A stretch of DNA of 10,770 bases from Candidatus Aminicenantota bacterium (GCA_023136725.1 JAGLQR010000029.1:1-10770); one strand, 5' to 3'. Shown: positions 1 through 7,322, numbered from the stretch's first letter. The notes: generated by a model from the sequence alone, not told the origin. Numbers and translations are program-made.

Positions 1-968
1 AACATACAGCCACCCTCTCCGGAGCCATTTATCTTTGCCGAAAGTGCTCCGGCCTCAAGTGATCCATTTATCATCTCTTCGATCTTTTCCGTGGAAATAC
101 TAAGTTTATCCCTTAGAATGGAGTGATGCCTGTTCATGAGTAAAGCGATCTCATCATTGTTCAATGGGGTTTTCAAAAGTTCCAGCCTGGCCTTTTCTGT
201 TATAACATGGTTTTCCAAAACTGCTTCAAGATATGGCCTTACACCTGAACTTATCCTGCCGAAATATTCCGATGCTCTTTCAAATTCAACATCTTTATTA
301 CTTTTGAACTTATAGAATTCCGATAACTCTTCAAGTCCTGATTCCTGACCGTTCCTGATTCTCCGAAGAGTTTTCTGGGTATCTTTTTGCTGTTTGGAAT
401 CTCCCAATACAAACCCACCGAGATCCGGGTCAAGTTTCTCCACCGTTATATCATTAAAAAAAGTAAAATAGTTTACTCCTCCGAATACCGAGGCATACTG
501 ATCCTGTCTTCCACCACTCTCACCGAACTCTTCCACTTCAGCCCAGTATGCCGCCTCAGCTATCTGCTTCTTCATGCTGTTTATTTCATCAGGAGAAAAG
601 CGGGATGCAAGCAAAAAGCCGGCCCAGGCGACCGATAGAGCAGATGAAGAGGAGGTACCCGCTCTTCTTGGAATATTGCCTTTCAGAACCGCTTCAACCT
701 GAACTTCCCCAAGCAGTCCTCTCTCTTTCAGCACTTTTACTACACTTCTGACATAATCTTTCCCACCTTCATAAACAATGTTTTTCTGATCGAATTTCAC
801 ACTCTTTCCGATGTCAGGAAGAGAAACAGAGATATAATCTCCTGCGCTGACAGTACCGGTAATATTGATCGTAAGGTTAATAGCTGCACTGATCACTGAC
901 AAGGCCATATAATCCTGATGTTCACCAAAGAGGCATATTCTTCCAGGGGAGTTGCTGGTAATTCTCAT
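1..968 (-). CDS. GHMP-family sugar kinase (galactokinase/heptokinase-like), 3' end cut by window edge
   Basis: Open frame of 322 codons from ATG at 968, running off the left edge without a stop. All GHMP kinase signatures are visible: motif 1 GRICLFGEHQDY (residues 9-20), similar to the GEHTDY sugar-binding motif of galactokinases; the ATP-binding loop RRAGTSSSSAL (101-111); GGRQDQYAS (152-160), where D156 matches the usual catalytic Asp and the wording resembles HddA-type heptose kinases; and the C-terminal glycine motif AKINGSGEGGCM (311-322). Since motif 3 is reached, only the last few tens of residues should be missing. The family phosphorylates sugars with ATP, galactokinases at C1. The start lies 6 bp after the stop of the nucleotidyltransferase gene and has no clear Shine-Dalgarno, so translation is probably coupled. 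Inferred role: supplying the sugar-1-phosphate used by that neighbour. The sugar cannot be read from sequence; a mevalonate-type kinase is less likely because of the GEHQDY and GRQDQ motifs. Confidence 0.85.
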   Translation of the reverse strand, partial: MRITSNSPGRICLFGEHQDYMALSVISAAINLTINITGTVSAGDYISVSLPDIGKSVKFDQKNIVYEGGKDYVRSVVKVLKERGLLGEVQVEAVLKGNIPRRAGTSSSSALSVAWAGFLLASRFSPDEINSMKKQIAEAAYWAEVEEFGESGGRQDQYASVFGGVNYFTFFNDITVEKLDPDLGGFVLGDSKQQKDTQKTLRRIRNGQESGLEELSEFYKFKSNKDVEFERASEYFGRISSGVRPYLEAVLENHVITEKARLELLKTPLNNDEIALLMNRHHSILRDKLSISTEKIEEMINGSLEAGALSAKINGSGEGGCM

Positions 969-974
969 TAATAT

Positions 975-1943
975 CTATCCGGTCAACTTTTGATGAGACA
1001 CTTCTTCGCCATCGCCTATAACTATGTTACGGATATATGCAAAAGGTCCTATCCTGCAATCACTTCCGATCTTTGTACCTGAACCGATATATGTCGAGGG
1101 AAAAATGATCGTATCTTTACCTATCTCAACCCCGTACTCAATGGTGACCGTTTCAGGTTGTAGTATTGTTACCCCGGATTTTTCAGACAGATCTCTTATA
1201 TTATCCCTGTTGAACTTTGCCTGAGCTTCCGCAAGTTCCAACCTGTTGTTTATTCCGATTGCTGCAAAATAGTTTTCAGTGATCACGGCATCAGGTAAAT
1301 GCCCTTCACTCTTCAGTATGAATATGATGTCAGTAAGATAGAATTCTTTCTTCTCATTATTGCTGCTGATATCCTTGAGAAGAGGGAAAACCGTCATATT
1401 ATCAAAAACATAGATTCCTGCATTTACTTCTTTTATTTTTATTTGCTCCTCATCTGCATCAGGAGCTTCGATTATCGCACCCACTTTGCCATTTATATCT
1501 CTTATTATCCGGCCATAGGGAGGCGGTTCCGATGGAAACAGGGCAGACAACAATGTGCATTTAAGTCCGTTTTCGCTGTTATACCGGATCATTTTCTGAA
1601 ATTCAACGGATGTAATATACGGGTTATCACCAACCGTTACGAGAAGATCACCATCAAAATCATGCAGGTGATCCTCTGCAGCCATCAGAGCATGAGCAGT
1701 CCCCAATTGTTCTTTCTGAACCACATAATTCACTTTCCGCCCTACTACTGACTCTACTTCTTTTTTATTATCTCCCACTACAACAATAATATCTTCATCC
1801 TTTATCCCAGTCTCGGAAAGGGAATCCAGAATATAGTTTATGATCTCTTTACCGAGAATTTTATGAACAACTTTAGACCGGTCGGACTTCATCCTTTTAG
1901 ATTTGCCGGCGGCAAGGACTACTGCTTTTATTTTTCTGTTCAT
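975..1943 (-). CDS. GlmU-like sugar-1-phosphate nucleotidyltransferase with shortened left-handed beta-helix
   Basis: A 322-residue cytoplasmic enzyme. The N-terminal Rossmann-type nucleotidyltransferase domain (about 4-235) has LAAGKSKRMKS (10-20) with K24 downstream, QKEQLGTAHAL (76-86), VGDNP (104-108) with the metal-binding Asp, PYGRI (132-136), IIEAPDA (157-163) and EVNAGIYVF (172-180). All parallel the uridylyltransferase half of GlmU, which makes UDP-GlcNAc from GlcNAc-1-P and UTP. FYLTDI and GINNRLELAEAQ also follow GlmU. The C-terminus (about 250-322) has only a few hexapeptide turns (VEIGKD, TYIGSGTKIGSDCRIGP) and ends about 130 residues short of a typical 450-residue GlmU, without the acetyltransferase active site. 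It overlaps the AAA+ gene by 4 bp (ATGA) and precedes the sugar kinase by 6 bp. Likely reaction: NTP plus sugar-1-P to NDP-sugar; base and sugar are uncertain. A normal bifunctional GlmU is ruled out by length. Confidence 0.85.
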   Translation of the reverse strand: MNRKIKAVVLAAGKSKRMKSDRSKVVHKILGKEIINYILDSLSETGIKDEDIIVVVGDNKKEVESVVGRKVNYVVQKEQLGTAHALMAAEDHLHDFDGDLLVTVGDNPYITSVEFQKMIRYNSENGLKCTLLSALFPSEPPPYGRIIRDINGKVGAIIEAPDADEEQIKIKEVNAGIYVFDNMTVFPLLKDISSNNEKKEFYLTDIIFILKSEGHLPDAVITENYFAAIGINNRLELAEAQAKFNRDNIRDLSEKSGVTILQPETVTIEYGVEIGKDTIIFPSTYIGSGTKIGSDCRIGPFAYIRNIVIGDGEEVSHQKLTG

Positions 1944-3706
1944 TTTCTGGTGCTATCCGAAATTTCAATCCTATTTTCTTTAAGTTTTATATATATCTTA
2001 TCTGACCTTGAAATTTTCTTTGTAACATAATCAATAACAGACGATCTGATCTCCCTCTCCACAAACTCTACTATCACATGTGCCGATCCACCCCTACGCT
2101 CAGCTTCTTCTGAGAGGATTTTTGATATTTTTTTCTCAAACACCAGTGTTTTCTGGAATTTATCCTTAATTTCTCCTGCTATATTTTCCATCTCATTAAT
2201 CGCGATCTTTTCAAGACTTTCTCTTCCGAGTGGAGCAAATTCTATGATCTCGTCAACCCAATCAAGCACATTAATGATCTTGGGTGGAATTATTAACCGG
2301 CTTAATATCTTGTCACCCTTCACGAATCCGATCTGACTTGTTGAAACCTCATTGCCGATCCTGGTCAGGCTGAAGATGAATATTTTATTGGAAACACAAT
2401 ATTTCTTTCCTGAAGGGTCTACAATCTCACCTTTCCTGAGGATATCCCTTAAAAATGTAAGAGTCGAATTATGGGTCTGATCAATATTCTCAAAATAGAT
2501 CACTGAAAACGGATGAAGTTCAAACTCTTTTATCAGCTGTCCCATTTCTCCTTCCCGGCCTGATATGAGTTTTTTCACATCCTCCGGTTTTTTATAGTCA
2601 GAAAGATCTATCACCCTGAGTTTCCCCTTACTCCCGAACAGATATTCTGCGATCTCCCTTGCGATATAGCTTTTGCCAACTCCGGGAGGGCCTAGAAAAA
2701 GGAATATTCCTTCAGCTTTTTTCCCCGCTTTATCAGCCTCAAACCTTGATAATTTTATTATCCTGGCTACCTCTTCAAGGGCAGGGCTCTGATTGACTAT
2801 CCTTTTTTTAAGATAAGAAAGAATTCCTGATGCATGCTTAATTGGATCAAGTTTTATTATTTCCGGTGGAAGTTTTGTAATATCCGAGAGGCTTTTATAA
2901 ATATGTCCAACCTTCAATTCCTTTTCACCCTTTACCGATGCTTTTGAGCATGATGAATCGAGTAGTTCAACACCTTTTCCCGGAAAATGCCGGTGTGGTA
3001 CAAACCTGCTGGACAATTCAAATATTTCCTTAAGTACATTATTTTTTATTTTAATTGAATAGTAGTTTTCAAAATATTCGGATATTCCGGACAAAATATC
3101 GAGTACATCATTCTGCTCCGGTTCCTCAAGAAAAACTGTGGAAAAGTTCATAGAAAGAAAATCATCACTTTTCATGAACCGGTAGTAATAATCCGGAGTT
3201 GTCGCTCCTATCAATTTCATTTCCCTGTTGATAAAATAAGATTTCAGCAGGTTCTGTATTCCCGAGGAATTTTCACTCGCTTCCCTTCCTGCAATTGATT
3301 CGATCTCCATCTCATTCAGGAACAATATAATTTTATCCCTGTTCAATATTAATTCACTGAATAACCCTTCAAACTCTTTCACAAGATGATCACCACTCCC
3401 GCTTTTATAGAAAAAGCGGTTCATTGATAATTCAAAGATCACTTTATCTTTCAGTGAAGGATGAACATTTCCGGAGTTTATTCTGGCTGCAAGTTCAGTT
3501 ATCAATGCAGTTTTTCCCACACCTGGCTTACCAACCAGGAGGAGATTACTCTTTAGTTTCCTGAGAAGGGTTTCCATAACAGCTTCAAGTTCCTCCTCCC
3601 TTCCAACGAATGGGATCCTGCCCGGATCTTTCGCCTGTTCACTCAGATTCTCCAGAAATGGGTGGAATTTTTCAGACACCTTTATTTTACCGAAATTTTC
3701 ACTCAT
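1940..3706 (-). CDS. Clp/Hsp100-like protein with two AAA+ domains, ATPase and pore motifs degenerate
   Basis: 588 residues. AAA+ domain 1 spans about 30-280: FVGREEEL (33-40), Walker A GKPGVGKT (59-66), Walker B IILFLNE (126-132), sensor region IGATT (166-170) and helical part FPGKGVELLD (241-250). Domain 2 spans about 290-588: Walker A GPPGVGKS (339-346), altered Walker B SVIYFENID (401-409) and C-terminal D2-small region VDEIIEFAPL (484-493). Layout matches ClpA/ClpC without an N-terminal Clp_N domain and without the ClpB middle coiled coil. Against remembered Clp consensus, Walker B Asp is N131 in domain 1, and Asp-Glu is E405-N406 in domain 2. Arg fingers become M186/N187 and W483, sensor 1 Asn becomes R449, sensor 2 Arg becomes H543, and the GYVG pore loop is absent near 381-389. 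IGF (459-461) occupies the ClpP-loop position. It lies between two polysaccharide genes (5 bp after one, overlapping the next by 4 bp). Probably nucleotide-binding but not a normal unfoldase; its partner is unknown. Confidence 0.85.
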   Translation of the reverse strand: MSENFGKIKVSEKFHPFLENLSEQAKDPGRIPFVGREEELEAVMETLLRKLKSNLLLVGKPGVGKTALITELAARINSGNVHPSLKDKVIFELSMNRFFYKSGSGDHLVKEFEGLFSELILNRDKIILFLNEMEIESIAGREASENSSGIQNLLKSYFINREMKLIGATTPDYYYRFMKSDDFLSMNFSTVFLEEPEQNDVLDILSGISEYFENYYSIKIKNNVLKEIFELSSRFVPHRHFPGKGVELLDSSCSKASVKGEKELKVGHIYKSLSDITKLPPEIIKLDPIKHASGILSYLKKRIVNQSPALEEVARIIKLSRFEADKAGKKAEGIFLFLGPPGVGKSYIAREIAEYLFGSKGKLRVIDLSDYKKPEDVKKLISGREGEMGQLIKEFELHPFSVIYFENIDQTHNSTLTFLRDILRKGEIVDPSGKKYCVSNKIFIFSLTRIGNEVSTSQIGFVKGDKILSRLIIPPKIINVLDWVDEIIEFAPLGRESLEKIAINEMENIAGEIKDKFQKTLVFEKKISKILSEEAERRGGSAHVIVEFVEREIRSSVIDYVTKKISRSDKIYIKLKENRIEISDSTRK

Positions 3707-3711
3707 GTTCT

Positions 3712-5109
3712 TCAGTTGTTGGCATCAATGAATTGGAACTTGAGAACAGTTCGCCAGAGTATTTCAAAATCTATCTTCATTGACCAGTTCTGTATGTAAA
3801 AAATATCAAACTCGATCCTTTTGGTAAGAGGAGTATTACCCCTCAGCCCGTGCACCTGGGCCCAACCTGTCATTCCAGGTTTTACCGTATGCCTCAGCAT
3901 ATATTTGGGGATCTCTTCCTTGAATTTTTCAACCAGTTCAGGGCGCTCCGGCCTGGGGCCTATCAGAGACATTTCACCTTTGATAACGTTAATCAATTGG
4001 GGAAGTTCATCAAGTGAAAATTTTCTCAGGACCTTGCCTGTTTTAGTTACCCTCTTATCATCGCGCGGAGACCAGATCGCTCCGGTATCCTTTTCAGCAT
4101 TCTGTATCATCGTCCGGAACTTAATAATATTAAAAGTCTTTCCTGAAACACCTACCCTTGATTGGGTGTAAAACACAGGCCCTTTTGATGATATTTTTAT
4201 CAGAACACTAATTCCTATCATCGGAATTATTGCAATAAAGAATGCTGCCAAACCAAATATCAGATCAAAACTATTCTTAAGAAAGAGCCGCCAGCCGTTC
4301 AATGGAATATCACCCAGATTTATAACAGGAAGCCCTTCTATATGTTCCATTCCTGAACCGAGAGAGGACATGTGAACAATATCAGGAACAAGCTTTACAT
4401 CTATCAGAAGATTATTCCCCTCCTCGATCAATTTCATGATCGTTGAGAAATTCTTCATTGATAATGCAATAAAGAGATCGGTAATTCCGTGTGCCTTTAC
4501 AACTTTTTTAACATCACCATACTTTCCCAGAATATTCTCTCCCTCTGCACTATCAGAAAGGTATCCGACAACATCTATCCCGAAATGATTATATCTGGCC
4601 AGGTTTTCCCCCATCATTTTCCCTATATCCCCCGTACCTGCTATAAGCACTCTGGATATACCATTATTCTTCAGAAAAGCTTTTTTAAAGATAGAAAATA
4701 CGGCAAGACGAAATCCAAATATTGTTAATACAGAAAAAGGTATATAAAGAATAAGAAAAATATGAGAAACCTGGAAATCAACATGTTCATAGCTTCGCAG
4801 ATAACTGAAAAGCAGGAGGATAGCAATTGCAGAAAGAACTGTATTGAAAAAAACAAGAAAGAGGTCGTCAAGACGGTTTCTCCTCAGCTTGATCCTGTAA
4901 TAACCCATATATGAAAAATAGAGGACCTGCACTACTATGAGGAATGGGAGGACCAGAAAATATTTGCCATAATGTGGAACTCCCTTGGGAACACCGACGA
5001 ACCCTGAATAAAATCTGAGGAAAAAGGTGAGTGCAAAACTTGCTACGATAGCAAGTATGTCACTGAGAAGATAAAAATATGTAAGTTGCTCTCGCCTCTT
5101 CTTTATCAT
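3712..5109 (-). CDS. Polyprenyl-phosphate sugar-1-phosphate transferase (WcaJ/WbaP-type initiating transferase)
   Basis: 465-residue inner-membrane enzyme that starts a glycan by moving a sugar-1-phosphate from an NDP-sugar to undecaprenyl phosphate. The N-terminal part has about four membrane segments (roughly 12-32, 50-70, 86-104, 114-136), followed by a cytoplasmic nucleotide-fold domain with VLIAGTGDIG (154-163), the CoA_binding_3-type region of this family. The C-terminal sugar-transferase domain (about 269-465) begins with a hydrophobic helix and contains KFRTM (330-334), LRKFSLDELPQL (361-372) with the catalytic Asp-Glu pair D367-E368, SLIGPRPERP (381-390) and PGMTGWAQVHG (411-421). 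Length and order fit the WcaJ/undecaprenyl-phosphate glucose phosphotransferase group. The start overlaps the stop of the GT4 gene by 4 bp (ATGA) with no Shine-Dalgarno, so it is translationally coupled. The sugar (glucose, galactose or an N-acetylhexosamine) cannot be decided from sequence. Confidence 0.95.
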   Translation of the reverse strand: MIKKRREQLTYFYLLSDILAIVASFALTFFLRFYSGFVGVPKGVPHYGKYFLVLPFLIVVQVLYFSYMGYYRIKLRRNRLDDLFLVFFNTVLSAIAILLLFSYLRSYEHVDFQVSHIFLILYIPFSVLTIFGFRLAVFSIFKKAFLKNNGISRVLIAGTGDIGKMMGENLARYNHFGIDVVGYLSDSAEGENILGKYGDVKKVVKAHGITDLFIALSMKNFSTIMKLIEEGNNLLIDVKLVPDIVHMSSLGSGMEHIEGLPVINLGDIPLNGWRLFLKNSFDLIFGLAAFFIAIIPMIGISVLIKISSKGPVFYTQSRVGVSGKTFNIIKFRTMIQNAEKDTGAIWSPRDDKRVTKTGKVLRKFSLDELPQLINVIKGEMSLIGPRPERPELVEKFKEEIPKYMLRHTVKPGMTGWAQVHGLRGNTPLTKRIEFDIFYIQNWSMKIDFEILWRTVLKFQFIDANN

Positions 5110-6188
5110 GATATTTTTTTAATAAAAGCAGTTATTTTTTTGCGGAAATTATCGGAGGAAAAACGGAGTGCGCTTTCTCTTATTTTTTCTCTGTCGAATT
5201 TTTTACCTTTCAGTTCTTCTACAGCATCTAACAATCCTGTTGATTCTCCGGAGTCATAGAGAATCCCGTTATCACTATTTACAATATCTGTAACCCCGCC
5301 CTTATTATAAGAAATAACAGGTATCCCGCAACTATGTGCTTCAGCGAATGTTATACCGAAATCTTCGATCCCTGCATAAACAAATGCACGGCTGTTCCTG
5401 TATAGTTCCCGAAGGCTCTCATTGGCAAGATCTTTTCTGAACTCTATATTATTTCCGGCTAGTTTTTTCAACCTTTTCTCTTCAGGACCCTTCCCTACAA
5501 CTATCAGTTTATCTCCTGTCCGGCTGAAAGCCTTTACAAGTGTATCAACCCTTTTGTAAGGAACAAGTGCTGAAACGGTCAGGAAATGTTCTCCCTCTTT
5601 TTTGTTGCCGACGGTAAAATAATCTGTATCAACAGGAGGATGGATGACCTCGGAATCTCTTCTGTAATATCTTCTTATCCTCTCTTTGACAAAATTTGAA
5701 TTTGCAATAAAATGATCAACCCTTTCACTGCTGGAGACATCCCATTTCCTTAACTCTGAGATCCTGCTCCTGATAAATGTTTTCCTTAATCCTTTCAACT
5801 CACCGAAATATGAATAATACTGGTCCCAGGCATATCTCATGGGTGAATGAATATAGCTTATATGTTTTGAATATGGATAAGGGATAACACCTTTTGCTAC
5901 ACAATGAGAACTGCTTATGATCAGATCATATCCTCCGAGATCAAAATCTTCAATAAATTTCGGGAACAGGGGGAGAAAATACCGATACCTCTTTTTTATC
6001 ATCCCTGAACGGTTTAAAGAAGATGTATTGATCTGATGACCTCTGATCTTTTCAGAGATTTTATCTTCTTCTAAAAAAAGAGTAAAAATATCTGCATCAG
6101 GAAAAATGTCAAGTAATTCTTCAAGGACTTTTTCCCCTCCGCGCATACCGTTCAGCCAGTCATGGATTATTGCAGTCCTTTTTCCCAT
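5106..6188 (-). CDS. Family 4 glycosyltransferase (GT-B fold) for surface polysaccharide
   Basis: 360 residues, no signal peptide or membrane segment; a cytoplasmic or membrane-associated retaining glycosyltransferase. The N-terminal acceptor domain has the glycine-rich start HDWLNGMRGGEK (9-20) and the DLIISSSHCVAKG (88-100) and YIHSPMRYAWD (112-122) stretches typical of WbaZ/mannosyltransferase-like GT4 proteins. The C-terminal donor domain has VSALVPYKRVD (205-215), VVGKGPEEKRL (230-240) and the EX7E motif with E275 and E283 in GIEDFGITFAEAHSCGIPVI (273-292). It is the first gene of the tight five-gene run. The ATG is directly preceded by an in-frame TGA, so no longer start exists. There is no Shine-Dalgarno at normal distance (the nearest, GGAAG, is about 19 nt away), but a promoter-like sequence ends 7 nt upstream. 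It likely extends the lipid-linked glycan begun by the next gene's product; donor and linkage are unknown. Confidence 0.93.
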   Translation of the reverse strand: MGKRTAIIHDWLNGMRGGEKVLEELLDIFPDADIFTLFLEEDKISEKIRGHQINTSSLNRSGMIKKRYRYFLPLFPKFIEDFDLGGYDLIISSSHCVAKGVIPYPYSKHISYIHSPMRYAWDQYYSYFGELKGLRKTFIRSRISELRKWDVSSSERVDHFIANSNFVKERIRRYYRRDSEVIHPPVDTDYFTVGNKKEGEHFLTVSALVPYKRVDTLVKAFSRTGDKLIVVGKGPEEKRLKKLAGNNIEFRKDLANESLRELYRNSRAFVYAGIEDFGITFAEAHSCGIPVISYNKGGVTDIVNSDNGILYDSGESTGLLDAVEELKGKKFDREKIRESALRFSSDNFRKKITAFIKKIS

Positions 6189-6195
6189 TCACACA

Positions 6196-6224
6196 ATTTT
6201 ACAACTACTTCCTCTATAAATCAA
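6196..6224 (-). promoter_or_regulatory. Candidate sigma70-type promoter for the polysaccharide operon, leaderless arrangement
   Basis: On the minus strand TTGATT (6224-6219) is followed after 17 nt by TAAAAT (6201-6196), then only 7 nt (TGTGTGA) before the ATG at 6188. A start 6-7 nt after the -10 would fall at or one base before the ATG, so the mRNA would have essentially no leader, in keeping with the lack of a Shine-Dalgarno. The match is to the general bacterial consensus; in AT-rich DNA it could be chance. Confidence 0.4.
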
Positions 6225-6295
6225 ATTACAGACAACGAATAAAAACTGAATATTTCTATGATTTTATAAGATTTAAGTTAACCGGAAGTGATAAA

Positions 6296-7207
6296 TCAAT
6301 TCTTTACAAATCTGTTAAGGAGAGTCCTGATCCCAAGGCGTCTGTCGCTGATCATTAAACTGATACCGATTATGATCAGTGAACCTGCTCCAAGTTGTGA
6401 AATAGTGACTCCGGTTCCCAGGAAAATATAGGAAAAAACAACAACAAGGAAAGGCTGGCTGTTCTTTATAAATGACACCTGAGTCGATTTAATATGTTTG
6501 AGTGCAGTAAAAAGGAAGAACATCCCGAAAATTGGGCCAAGAAGAGAACCGGCAATGAGATAAACGAACTCATTAGATTCAGGCAACCTCAGCCCGCCGA
6601 TCGACAAATTATATATAAGATAGGTTATGAAAAGAAAAAATATTCTAACCAGCGTAATAAGGATCGGAGGAACATCTTCAGTCTTTTTCTTTATAAGTAC
6701 ATTGTTGAACGAATATACAAGCACTATTAATAAGACCATAAGGGTATATTTTATTCCGATATCAGGAGATACATAAGTAATAAGAACAACTCCGCTTACA
6801 GATATAAAACCTCCGAATATTTCGGTTGGTGATAGCTTCTCATCAATATAAAAATAGGCGATAACTGCAACAACAAGGGGTGTTATACTACCCAAGAAGG
6901 AGACCACCGCAGGATTTATCTGTTTTATCACATAAAAAAAAATGAATGCCGCAAAAGCTTCCGAAATAACAAAATAGATAAAAAAATATTTGAATTTTTT
7001 AAGTTTGCCAATATAGCATAAAATATCTTTCCTTTTTACTAAAAGGACAACACTTCCCCATATACTTGCCAGGCCGAACCACCAGAAGAGGAAGATATTG
7101 GTAGCCATTGTAGCCTGGATCATCTTCGAAGTTATATAAACGAGGGAGACGGAGATGGCTGAGAGCATAGCGAACGTGTAACCTGCAATTTTTTTATTTT
7201 CTGCCAT
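6296..7207 (-). CDS. EamA/DMT-superfamily transporter, 10 membrane segments
   Basis: 303 residues, almost entirely hydrophobic, with about ten predicted membrane helices (roughly 9-29, 34-56, 72-91, 96-118, 128-146, 152-171, 179-200, 215-235, 243-264, 268-287) arranged as two EamA repeats. The ends of both repeats carry the usual EamA pattern, for example NPAVVSFLGSITPLVVAVIA (98-117) then DEKLSPTEIFGG, and in repeat two STQVSFIKNSQPFLVVVFSY (241-260). Family members export metabolites, amino acids or nucleotide sugars, and some act as lipid-linked sugar flippases. Its position, 107 bp upstream of a polysaccharide operon on the same strand, makes a role in moving a precursor across the membrane possible, but sequence does not show the substrate. 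No Shine-Dalgarno precedes the ATG; a TATACT hexamer ends 5 nt upstream. It begins the divergent pair with the plus-strand secreted-protein genes. Confidence 0.9.
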   Translation of the reverse strand: MAENKKIAGYTFAMLSAISVSLVYITSKMIQATMATNIFLFWWFGLASIWGSVVLLVKRKDILCYIGKLKKFKYFFIYFVISEAFAAFIFFYVIKQINPAVVSFLGSITPLVVAVIAYFYIDEKLSPTEIFGGFISVSGVVLITYVSPDIGIKYTLMVLLIVLVYSFNNVLIKKKTEDVPPILITLVRIFFLFITYLIYNLSIGGLRLPESNEFVYLIAGSLLGPIFGMFFLFTALKHIKSTQVSFIKNSQPFLVVVFSYIFLGTGVTISQLGAGSLIIIGISLMISDRRLGIRTLLNRFVKN

Positions 7208-7212
7208 AAGAC

Positions 7213-7218
7213 AGTATA
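7213..7218 (-). promoter_or_regulatory. Candidate -10 element just upstream of the EamA transporter
   Basis: TATACT on the minus strand (7218-7213) lies 5 nt before the ATG at 7207, with no Shine-Dalgarno in between. Transcription from it would start at about the A of the ATG. No good -35 hexamer is present: the position 16-17 nt upstream is a T-tract. Only weakly supported. Confidence 0.25.
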
Positions 7219-7322
7219 ACGATTTTTCACATCGAAAAAAAGGCTCTCCGGTTCAGAGATCACAAAATTTTTTGATTTACTCCTTTCAATACATGGATAT
7301 ATTTAAATAAATGTAGGAAAAT

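Noticed and set aside
251..433. 60-codon minus-strand frame that could suggest a frameshifted kinase
   Set aside because: The kinase frame was followed codon by codon from 968 to 1 without a stop or shift, so this other frame is a shadow.
387..751. Plus-strand open frames of 83 and 67 codons
   Set aside because: They overlap the continuous GHMP kinase frame on the minus strand, which carries all family motifs; these are antisense shadows.
1299..1751. 150-codon open frame on the plus strand
   Set aside because: It lies wholly antisense to the nucleotidyltransferase gene, whose motifs are unmistakable; the plus-strand product is low-complexity and lacks recognisable domains.
3821..4171. 116-codon plus-strand frame opposite the sugar transferase
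   Set aside because: Antisense to the conserved catalytic domain of the WcaJ-type transferase; no domain or start signal.
6189..6295. Rho-independent terminator between the transporter and the glycosyltransferase
   Set aside because: No GC-rich hairpin followed by a T-run was found on the minus strand, so read-through from the transporter remains possible.
7224..7239. Inverted repeat TTTTTC-acatc-GAAAAA as a terminator or operator
   Set aside because: Only six mostly A/T pairs in an AT-rich spacer between divergent genes; too weak to call.
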